DNA of 64,000 bases from Cryptomeria japonica (taxonomy: Eukaryota > Streptophyta > Pinopsida > Cupressales > Cupressaceae): NCBI RefSeq assembly GCF_030272615.1, contig NC_081408.1, forward strand, positions 334,894,793 through 334,958,792, read 5' to 3'. Position numbers and translations under genes: made by a program. This document shows positions 10,580-20,433 of this stretch, in pieces (the stretch's first letter is position 1; each line of letters begins with the position of its first letter). The notes under the pieces are model-generated. The model was not told the origin of the DNA. It ran no database searches and worked only from the letters and a program-made list of their open reading frames with translations.

Positions 10580-12575
10580 GACATCTCATCTAGTGACCTC
10601 CTCCTCCAGACTCCAAATTCATGCTAAGAATCTGCGGATCATCATCATCCTTGTCACCCACCTGTCCTCCCCCACCCTTTGCAATAGGCACATCCTCCAG
10701 CTCTGGCATCTCATCATCATCATCACCATCCTCTTTGCTCGATGACCCTAAAGAATCATTGTCATCTCCACTGCTAGTAGACTCGGTGTCTCCACCGATG
10801 TCTATGTCCTCATCTCCTCCTCCCTCCACTCCTCCACCTCCCTCATCTCCACCCTCGGTTCCTTCACCCCCCTCAGCTCCTCTGACTCTCTCCCCCAAGT
10901 CTATCCTCAATCTTTGCCTAGGATGGCAAATTTGTTGTGTTGTAACTGGAAAAACAAGATCAGTGAGTGGAATAGGCCTATGTCTGGCCCACCATGCATC
11001 ATACTCTGATGTAGTCCCTCAATCCATTGAACCTCTATGCCAATCCCAGAGTAACAGCTGAAGAGCATCAAACTCAGTAGAAGAAACATATGGCTATATA
11101 CAAACCCCCCAATCTGACACCTCGCGAGATACACGAGCAAAATAAGCAATAACCACTGGTGTCACCTGTACCTACCCAAACTGTCTCAGTACCTTACCTA
11201 GGAGATACATCTCTATGATCTGCTATATCTCGAATGTCCTACAGACAAGATATCTCTGATGTCGGCAGAAAGGAAAGTGTACTACATCATCTACCCAACT
11301 GGGGCAATCTAAGTAAGGTCTCCAAATAAAATGTTAAGGAGTGTCAAATTGATGCCTTCAATACAAAGTGTTGCCCGATCCCCTATGTCTGATACCCGTT
11401 GTGTACTTAAAAGCATAAGGCTCACCAGGCTACAAATCAACATGAACAACAGGTCTTGAAATGGAAATATGCTCCCATGCCCAAGTCTGGAGTAGTGTCT
11501 CACCACAATTGATAGACCGATATCCAAGATATACAATCCTGTGCATTTGATAATATAACATGGGTATAAGACACAAACCCCAGGCATATACATGTCGATG
11601 AACAATCATATCATGGAGCACTTTGCCCCATCCGACTGGAAATCCATGACCTCATTTGTCAGGGATCAATAAGCCGCCAACAATACTGCATAGTACAATA
11701 GTTAGGTCATCATAATCTAAATGAGCCTAAGGGATGTCATATTGACCACTGATCTGCAAGTCCTGAATCTCACACTCAAAAAGTGCACACAAACCCGCAA
11801 TGCCATCGTCATGGTCATATACAACTCTCTCACCATGAATCAGACTACACAGAATATGCCATACATCCTCTAAAGTAATGGATGCCTCACCAGTAGGAAG
11901 ATGGAAAGAACATGTCTCAGAATGCCACTGCTCTATCAAAGTTGTAATCATGGCCCTGTTGGTCGTAACCTCTAGCAAGTGTAACACATAGTACAAACCA
12001 AGCCATCAGATATGCTCAATCTCCTCATCAAGTAAATCAGCACGAAGATCAAGTCCACTGGGTCTACTCTGTCGGCAGTATAGCACTCCAATGTTCTCTT
12101 GCAAAGAGAAAATGTTCAAAATGTTAGATATCAGATCACAAGAACATAAAAAATTATCAGATGCGTGACAAAAAAAATTCACATACAACAAATGAGTGAT
12201 GTTTTAAACCAATGTGTGACATTTACTTCTAATGCGATACAATAATGGCTTATGTGTAACATTTACAACAAATGCATAAGGAAATAAGCTTATGCATAGC
12301 ATTTTAAGCGAATGTGGTATGATTAGCATTAATGCGATACACTTAATGCTAATGCGTAACACTTATAGCGAATGTGTAATGATAAAAGAGAATGCGTAAA
12401 AATCGACAGGCTAATGCGTGACACAATGGAAAAACTGGACACTAGAATTTTTTTGAAAAATAGCAAAAACAGGCAAAAAATAAAGAAAAAATTAAGAAAA
12501 ATACCATGCCGCCAGTCCTAGGTCTCTAATATGAACATACTCGGTCAGACAGGTGCAATCGAGCTCTATAACTAG
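10580..12575 (-). pseudogene. Antisense plant mobile domain (PMD)-like ORF carried by the Tat-like gypsy element (broken)
   Basis: On the minus strand a start-like peptide MASYRARLHLSDRVCSY reads from about 12575. After an intron-like gap (about 12110-12500) come the peptides LLEVTTNRAMITTLIEQWHS and SFHLPTGEASITLEDVWHIL (11996-11840), the hallmark of the plant mobile domain family (aminotransferase-like, PF10536 type). Downstream pieces continue in shifted frames (11605-11309, 11149-10907) to a C-terminal tail very rich in Asp, Glu and Gly (10910-10590). The orientation is opposite to the element's integrase and the position is between integrase and 3' LTR. Tat-lineage plant retrotransposons are known to carry extra, often antisense, ORFs there, and PMD-C sequences are known from transposons. 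Stops and frameshifts make it a pseudogene. Function as an element-encoded host-interacting protein is inference. Confidence 0.72.
12160..12425. repeat. Degenerate ~20-bp tandem motif AATGYGTRACACTTA
   Basis: About ten imperfect repetitions of AATGCG/AATGTG followed by TAACA, GATACA or TAACACTT occur within 265 bp. They lie in the part of the antisense PMD gene that looks like an intron. Confidence 0.7.
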
Positions 12576-13043
12576 CCATGATGATCAAATAATCGCAAGA
12601 AAGCACAAAATTAGAAGAGAAAACCAAGCACTTACCAAATTGCAAATCAGCAAATGAAAACCTAAATTATCTATTTATAGCTCAAAATTAGGGTTTTTTG
12701 ACACCTTGATGCCTGCAGTCCTCGCCAGCTTCAAACAACTTGTAGCCTAATCAAACGATCTCAAAATTACATGAAATTTCACACGATTGCTCATTATACT
12801 GATATCGAAAAATATGGTCTCCTCAAAGTATCATCACAAGTGTATACACAATCAGACAGACAACTCACATCTCTTCAGATATTGTCGACCCAACAAAAAT
12901 CTTATGCTATCTTTCTCAACAGAATCAACATCAGCATATCCAAATATTTCTACAACTGGCTATCAACAAATTGTCAGTTCTTTATCTAATCAACCTTGTC
13001 AAATCAAATCAATCAATCAATCAAACCTAATTGATTCTATCAT

Positions 13044-13232
13044 GTCTTATATAGGATGTATCCTTCCTGAAACCAGATGATCTAATTCTGATTCATGTCT
13101 TATACAGGATGTATCCTTCCTGAAACCAGACGCTCTGATCATTTCTTATACAGGATGAATACTTCCTGAAACCAAACGCTGTGATCATTCTTTGTCTTAT
13201 ACAAGATGAATCCTTCCTAAAACCAGACTGAA
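13044..13232. repeat. Four tandem copies of a ~50-bp unit upstream of the PPT
   Basis: The core TCTTATACAGGATG...ATCCTTCCTGAAACCAGA begins at 13044, 13097, 13143 and 13194, giving periods of 53, 46 and 51 bp. Confidence 0.85.
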
Positions 13233-13490
13233 TATAACCAATCAATATCAATCTAAGCAATCAAGCTAATCGAAGAACTCACATTTTCATCAAACACAGT
13301 TGTAGAAATCAAATCAAATCTATCAGGATATCAATCTCGCAAAACTCCAAAGATCAATTATCTCAATTGATCTCCCAAGGGGGCATCATCATACCAGAAT
13401 TAGCAATCAAGAGCTAGGGCATCCTATCAAATCAATATCAGCATCAAAATGAGATTATTCTTTGAATCAATGTGTCATCACACCTCACTT

Positions 13491-13505
13491 CAAAGAGGGG
13501 CAAAA
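13491..13505 (+). promoter_or_regulatory. Polypurine tract of the Tat-like gypsy element
   Basis: CAAAGAGGGGCAAAA is followed immediately by TGTATACACC, the expected arrangement of a polypurine tract and the start of a 3' LTR. It fixes the strand of the gypsy element as plus, in agreement with the integrase at 1-770. Confidence 0.75.
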
Positions 13506-14093
13506 TGTATACACCTAAAAATGGTCTGAAGATAATTAATTAAATAAGCAATTATCTCAATTAATCTCCCCTCCCCAATTTAATTGAATTCACTAAGCAA
13601 TTTGATTAAATTTTCCCTTTCATCTACTTATTAATAAATCTAAAGATTTATTTAATAAGTTCATTTCACCCCTTTAATTAATTAATTCCCTCCATCCAAA
13701 TTCATTTCTTCTAAATCCCCTAATTATTTAAAACAAGTCAAATTCATGAGTTGTTGAGATTAATTTTCCTTTTCCTATTATTTGAATTTTTAAATTCAAA
13801 TTCTCCTAACTTCTACCACTCCTAAACCTAACTATTCTTAAACCTAACCCATTCTACCTACCACCATGTTCCCTTTCATCCAACCTCTTCTAGAACCTTT
13901 GTGACACTTGTCACTAAGTGTTCCCTTTCATCTAACCCCTTCTAGAAGCCTCTTGGCACTTGTCACCATAGAGATGACAGATGTTTCCTTTAGTCCAACC
14001 CCTTTGCCAACCTCCTCCAATTTAACCATTGATATCGTCAGATCAATCTTGACCGTTGATTCCTGCCACCTCACCCCTAGCCTTGGGAAATCC

Positions 14094-14101
14094 TATAAAT
14101 A
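14094..14101 (+). promoter_or_regulatory. TATA box in the gypsy 3' LTR
   Basis: TATAAATA lies about 590 bp inside the LTR, a normal place for the U3/R promoter of plant LTR elements. Confidence 0.6.
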
Positions 14102-14589
14102 GACCCCATTTTGGAGCACAAAGGGTCCCAATTTCATATCATTTTGCATCCCATCTCATTTGCATTCAAACATTATTATTATAGGCATCTAGCTTCTAGT
14201 TTATCATTTCAGTAATGTTATCATGCTTAATCTTAGCTTAATTGCATCTTAATCTTAGTTCATTTTCTAGATCAATCATGAAATCATATAGCTTAATCAT
14301 GCTATTCTTGTTAGATCATGCATTTTCAGCATTCAAATCCTCCATCTAAGTGTAGTCAAGTCATTGGAATTTGCATAATAAGATTTGAGAGAAAAATTCA
14401 TAATCGCATTTACTAGGAGGCAATAAGTCGATTAGCTATGGTTTTGTCTTTCATTATTTCAATTTACTAACCATTGCTTGTAATGATTTATTGAGTGCAT
14501 TGTGGTTGCAGGTACAGGTACACTTCACAGAGCACGACACTTCTTATTTCATATTTCCTCATCATCTTACTAATTATTTCTATTTCCTA

Positions 14590-14845
14590 TTCTTTCGTCA
14601 TTTAATCATTCTAACCATTTTCTAAATATTAATTAAATATTAATTATTTAATTAATTGTGATTTTTAATCCTCAATTTAAATAATCTTTATTATTTAAAT
14701 ACATTAATTCTCAATTTCTATCTCTAATCATCATTTAATCATTCAACCCTTTTTAAAATATTAATTAAATATTAATTATTTAATTAATTATGATTTTAAA
14801 TCCTTGAATTTAAATAATCTTTATTATTTAATTAAAGTCCATTTC
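14590..14845. repeat. Two tandem copies of a ~134-bp AT-rich unit
   Basis: CATTTAATCATT, TTAATTAAATATTAATTATT and TTTAAATAATCTTTATTATT recur in the same order with an offset of about 134 bp (for example 14599 and 14733). Confidence 0.75.
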
Positions 14846-15671
14846 TAAATAATTAAATAGTTTCTTTAAATTATTTAATTAACTAATTAATTCTTCCAAT
14901 TTCATCAAATTCAATTACATGTGCATGATTTCAAAAATCAAATTGAAAATCAAAGTCAAGTTCTAAATATATTCAGATACTAAATTGAATAAATTCAATT
15001 ATTTGAATTAAAATCTCATGCAAAGATTAAATTGAAAATCTAAGTCAAAGTGCAAGCACATGCTAAATTAATTAATTCAATCAATTATTTAATTAAATCA
15101 TTATCTCTCCAATCTCTATTTCCATCTTTTAGTTAGCTTTTTCTAAATAAAGCTTTCTTTGTCATCCTCTTTATTTTCTCCAATCATTCTTTTTCTTCCC
15201 TCAATTAGCTTTTTCTCAATCAGTTAACTCAATTAATCTATTCAATCTATTATGTTTTACCTCTAAATCAGTAGAACTCAACTATCAATTTTCATATGAG
15301 CTCACCCGAGTTCCACCTCTTGATCAATTTGTTTTATCTTTCAATCAATCTTCTCCAATTATCTATAAATTGAGAATTCAATCTCCATTCTCAACAATCA
15401 CGAACTTTGAATCTTTGTGTCATTTGCAGGTTGCCAGTGGAATATCTAAGAGCCATCATACCATAGAGAAGAGAAGAGCAATGGAAGCTATATGTGATCA
15501 TGGAATAGGGAGTTTGGATTAATATATTTTACATTCCTATTTCTTATTTGCATTATTTCATGTCAGTTTGTTATAATTCTTTGATTAGATAGGGATTCGT
15601 GATTTACCTTTGCTTCTAATTGATATTTCAAAGATGAATTTTACATGCGACAATTAGTATCAATTTTACTA

Positions 15672-16149
15672 GGGGAAGAGCACCAGTAGTCATCATATCT
15701 AACTTCACACATCCACAAATTCTAAACAGTACATCAGATTTTGAATTTTTTTTTGTTGTCTTCATATGTGACTTAACTGCTTAAAGCTATTGATCTGGCG
15801 TCTATGTAGTAATGATGTAGGTTGTGGAATCAGTTATGCGCACAAAGGTCAAAAAGCACACATTTCAAAGTGTCGCTTAATACCTAACTAAAGATGTTCC
15901 AGTAACTGTCCACTCAAAATCGCCAGTACTTGTGGACAAATGTCCCAATAGTTTTGCACAAATGTTCCAATAGTGGTGTACAAATGGGCCAATTATGAAC
16001 AAAAAATTATAAAAAATGACAAAAAATGATCATCTATTGGTCCAAAACAAATTTATTAATGGTGTTTTCACTATGATGACTATTGGGGGGTCACTATGAC
16101 AATAAGATGGTGGCTATTGGAACTATGGCGACTATTGGTACTCTTCCCC
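15672..16149 (+). mobile_element. MITE, TA-flanked, copy 1
   Basis: This 478-bp element is bounded by TA on both sides (15670-15671 and 16150-16151). It has terminal inverted repeats GGGGAAGAGCACCAGTAG and its complement ACTATTGGTACTCTTCCCC. There is no coding capacity. It is homologous over its whole length, in reverse orientation, to the copy at 17958-18406. TA duplication is typical of Tc1/mariner-superfamily elements, including pogo. The left terminal sequence resembles that of the pogo-like element at 56447. Confidence 0.88.
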
Positions 16150-16151
16150 TA

Positions 16152-17955
16152 GTCAAATGAAGCTTTATGTGTGTATCTCTTTAAAAGATTTCAAGAGTTT
16201 TAAGATGAGATTTTTAATCAAGAAAGCACCATTTGTGATAAATAATGGTGACTATATCAAATACAATGGTCTCAGGGAGATCCCATTTCACGAAGCGTTA
16301 GTATTCTAGACATACAAAATATACACATCATATCTTACTTTTTTCTTTTTTCACTAAAAATAACATTACTCTTGACAAGGAGAGCAATGAAAAAATATTG
16401 TGAAATTGAAACATCATAGATAAACTTCTAAAGTAGAAGATCTAGGAAGAGAATACATGGCTAAGATATTCTAGGATTCATTACAATGAATAACTCTAAA
16501 TTGTAATATAACATAGAGCATTTTTATCAAGTTTAATAACATTAATAATCATTTTCCTATTAATATCCTTAGGAAGGCAAGCCACATGGCTAGAGATCTC
16601 CTAAGTAAAACCTTTCCTAAGTGAGACTTAGTAAAGAGAAATTCTCTTACAAGAATTTATACTCTACCATAGGAGAAACATAAGTTTTCAATGACAAAAA
16701 TATATAATATATAATGTGATGTTACCACCTTAGATCATGTGTGAATTTTATCTCTAGGAATATAGAAACCTAGCATGAAAAATATTCTCTAACACTTCGA
16801 ATAACATAGTTTAGAACTTGGTGGAAGTGACCAACAAAATAAAGGGAAAATTGACAAATTTAGATGTAACTCTCAAAATCAATCTACATCCATCTATATT
16901 GTTGAAATTGGAAGAGATAGGAAATGTAAAGTGATTATAACATTTTGTTTCGTGCCATTAAATGTTGAAGAAGAAGACAAATTAACTCTATAAATATATT
17001 GCATGATAGGGATGTTTGATGCCCCTGCTATGTATTTCTTCTTCTTTGAATAATATTTAACCCCTCTTTTATTGAAAAGAACTATGTTGAGAATATTATC
17101 ATTAAAATATTCTAAAAGAAATGTCTTTACATATCTAATTTATAAAAAAAAAATCATAAAGAAAAATCAACTATAAGGAAAAATAAAAAATAAAAAGAGT
17201 TTAAGTTTAAATCCTCTACAGACTAGCTTTCACTAATAGTGAAACAAGAAACCATAGAGAAAAATATTTAATAATTTTGTAAAGCTTAGTATCAGATTTA
17301 ATGAACTTTACCAGATAATTGTCTCAAATATATCTTATTAGACTTAGCTATAGTCTTGAAAGGAGAGATAAGCACTTGGATTTTGTTCCTTTGTTGCAAA
17401 AGAATTGATATTATGAAGTGTGTATGTGATCTAATTTCCTTTGTATAAGTGAGTAAAATTCATAGTAAATAATCGATTACAAAAAGAATGATAGACACAA
17501 CAAACCAAATCTAAAACATAGATATAAAAAGAAATCTAGATCTTAAATCTAAATAGAAAGTGTCAAACACAAGAGTTGGACATCATAATCTAATGGTGTC
17601 CGAAATTTAAGAAGGTGAGCAGGAATGCAATAAAGAAGCTTTGAAACATTGTCTCCTATAAATCTAACTCAAAGCAGTAGGATAGGGGTGTCTAATAAAT
17701 TAGCCAGGGTTCTTTAAATCCTCTACAAACTTATTTCACTAATAGTGAGACAAAGAACCATCAGAAAATAAATATTTAATAATTTTAATTAACTTTCTAT
17801 AAAATTTTACTAAATACTTGCCTCAAATAAAACTTATTAATCACGATATTAAAGTAGTCATATTACAACACACTAATTTCTGATTGTATGTTCAGAAAGT
17901 TTGAGTAAATTTTCTTCTGTTTTTAATTTTTATTTTGTTAAGGCTATATAAGTAC
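16152..17955. other. AT-rich intergenic DNA, no gene seen
   Basis: No ORF of note and no recognised element. The only structure noticed is a diverged direct repeat (listed separately). Confidence 0.5.
17205..17850. repeat. Diverged direct repeat, copies ~507 bp apart
   Basis: The block AATCCTCTACA...CACTAATAGTGA...AATATTTAATAATTTT...TTGYCTCAAATA...CTTATTA occurs at about 17205-17345 and again at about 17712-17850. Confidence 0.65.
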
Positions 17956-17957
17956 TA

Positions 17958-18406
17958 GGGGAAGAGCACCAATAGATAACATAGTTCCAATAACCGTCAC
18001 CTTATTGCCATGTTGACCCCCAGTAGTCGTTATAGTGAAAACACCATTAATACATTTGTTTTGTACCAATCGCTGGTCATTTTTTGTAATTAATTGATCC
18101 ATTTGTGCACAACTATTGGAACATTTGTCCCATTTGTGTACCACTATTGGAACATTTGTGCACCACTATTGGAACATTTGTCAACAAGTACTAGTGATTT
18201 TGAGTTGACGTTTACTGGAACATCTTTAGTTAGGTATAAGAGGAAACTTTGAAATGTGTACTTTTTTACTTTTGTGCGCATAATTGATTCCACAACATAT
18301 CAATAGCTATAAGCAGTTAAATCACATACGAAGACAACTAAAGAAAAAAAACTAAAAAAACGTAGATATGCGAAGTTAGCTATGACCGCTATTGGTGCTC
18401 TTCCCC
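17958..18406 (-). mobile_element. MITE, TA-flanked, copy 2 (inverted relative to copy 1)
   Basis: The element begins GGGGAAGAGCACCAATAG after a TA (17956-17957) and ends CTATTGGTGCTCTTCCCC, followed by a degraded flank (CA instead of TA). The 449-bp sequence is the reverse complement of copy 1 throughout, for example in the shared CAAATGTTCCAATAGTGG-type phrases. The internal motif AACATTTGTGCACCACTATTGG is repeated in it. Confidence 0.87.
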
Positions 18407-18724
18407 CATGAAAGAGTGTTACTTCTATGACTGAACGTCCACATCATAAAACACAATTACCCACCATTTTTAAAAAACTAATTGGAATGAGCTTTAAAAA
18501 GTGAATGCAAGTAACAAGCGTATAAGAGCTACAACGACATCTACAAGGGAAGATTACCCACCATTTTTCATCATAAAAACGACTGTTACAGAATGGATGG
18601 GAATTAAGGTTTTATATATTTTGATTGTAAAATACAGTGGAGGCATGCAAAATCGTGAGTATTGTAAGATTTCTATATAGTCAGCTATAGCTTTCGCTAA
18701 GAGGAAAGTGTTTTTTACATGATG

Positions 18725-19410
18725 TGATCAGAGTGTAGGTACAACACCTTGGAAAACAATAAAGAGAGTAGCGTCCTGTCATACAGTATTTGTGGAGCTG
18801 TAAGGGACCACAGTGCATGTATCACCTTGAAAAACGATAAACAGAGTAGTGTCATGTCATACAGTATTTGTGGAGCTCTAAATTTTGTCTACAAGCATGC
18901 ATTAATCACAAGCATGCATTTATTGAGTGGTGTCATGTCAAAGCATTTATTGAGTGGTGTCATGTCATACAATATTTATGGAGCATGAAATTTTGTCTAC
19001 AAGCATGCATTATTCACAAAAAATAAAAATTACAATTTCAATAGTGATGGATCAGAGTGTCCGTAGAACACCTTGGAAAACAATAAACAAATTAGCATCC
19101 TGTCATACATTATTTCTGGAGCTGTAAGGACCACAGTAAAATGATAAACAGAGTAGTGTCATGTCATACGATATTTGTAGAGCTGTAATTTTGTCTAAAA
19201 GCATTCATTATTCATTATTTTCATAGCATAGAAATACTGCAGACAATTAAAGAGATTGGTATCATGTCCTACAGTTTTTGTAGAGCTGTAAAGGACCACA
19301 ACCCACATCACCTTGATAAACGATAAACAGAGTGGTGTCATGCCATACAATATTTGTCTAAAAGCACGCATTATTCAAAAAAAAAAAATTACAATTTCAA
19401 TAGTGAAAGA
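18725..19410. repeat. Higher-order tandem repeat
   Basis: A sub-unit of roughly 70-90 bp containing ACCTTGGAAAACAATAAACAGAG, TGTCATGTCATACAGTATTT and GTGGAGCTGTAAGG is repeated about seven times with deletions. Larger units of about 324-360 bp are visible: GATCAGAGTGT at 18725 and 19049, AAAATTACAATTTCAATAGTGA near 19024 and 19385. The ORF at 18749-18988 is only this repeat read in frame. Confidence 0.8.
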
Positions 19411-20433
19411 GTACAATGAATGGAACACAGCATCTACCAACCAATGTCAATAGTAGATGTCTTGCCCATTTCAATAATCATCACGTGAAATAGTGGGCGA
19501 GGTACAGAAGAAAATAATGGGATAAATTTGCACAAATTTCCTGTCAAGAATTACTTTTAATTTGGAGGGACCAAAATCTTTCCAAGATCGATAGCCGTAA
19601 ACACATGCAACAAAACCAAAATATATCGGATCTGATCTTTTGCTTTTTTTAAGTACCTTTTTCAGAGTCTGACCAATTCAGTTGCGGATGTATGTATGTA
19701 TGTATGAGTAGTGGGCATCTTACCACTAAAATCGATCAGAAAATTCTCATGTAGAAGGCATCATAACATTTTATTTGAAAGGAACATTTTAGTTTTAAAC
19801 TATCTGAATTGGAATATCTTACTAAATTTTTGTGTATTGTATATTTTTAGATTTGTGAAAAAATAAAACAAGAGAAGAAAATTGTAATATATAACTTCCT
19901 TTAATCTTTGAATAAAATGATATTATAGTGATTTATCTATTGAAAGATTGCAATGGAATATCAATTAGTATTCATTAAATTTATCACTTGTTATTCTTAA
20001 TGTATGGATAATTGACACCAAAAATATATTTTCAAGTTTTTTGTTCAGTAGATATTTGATATAAATTATAATGTATTGTTTGAAATGAAATGTATTGTAT
20101 TTTTTAACTATTACCCATTTTTAATTTCATGTCAATATGGGTCCGCTCTTCATCTTATTTAGTAATCTTTTGCTAACAATTTCTAAAGGTTTTAAGGGTT
20201 TTAGATTTCTCTATATTGAAATGAGGTATTTTCAAAAGAAAATTTTAACAAGTTTTGATCTAAAAGCTTAGGTTTTGTTAGTAGCTTTTTACCTTTTCCA
20301 CATCCCTCTATGTGAAGACTTAAAATTTTTTTTTTAAGAGTTGGTCAAAGAAAAAGGGAGCCTCAAGGAAGCTACAAAACGTGAGTGAAATGATGAGGAA
20401 GTATTTTGCTAAAAAAGAAAACAAGTCACGTTG
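19411..20433. other. AT-rich intergenic DNA, no gene seen
   Basis: It contains a short ATGT microsatellite at about 19689-19706 and otherwise AT-rich sequence. It does not contain the gag or 5' LTR expected for the copia element that follows. Confidence 0.5.

Larger units (their letters stand above)
13506..15660 (+). repeat. 3' LTR of the Tat-like gypsy element (3' end not resolved)
   Basis: The LTR starts TGTATACACC. A TATA box TATAAATA at 14094-14101, preceded by a GC-richer stretch, marks U3/R. AT-rich tandem duplications follow. I could not find a clear terminal CA with a matching duplication because the 5' LTR lies outside the window, so the end is a rough limit set by the MITE at 15672. 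Confidence 0.55.

Noticed and set aside
10621-11061. Plus-strand 146-codon ORF rich in Ser and Pro
   Set aside because: It is the complement of the acidic Asp/Glu/Gly tail of the PMD pseudogene, which has motif support on the minus strand.
13044-13232. CRISPR-like regular repeats
   Set aside because: This is a eukaryotic retrotransposon context. The units are contiguous and diverged, without unique spacers.
18749-18988. 79-codon ORF with internal peptide repeats
   Set aside because: The repeats are those of the DNA tandem array, and the reading does not continue into other units.
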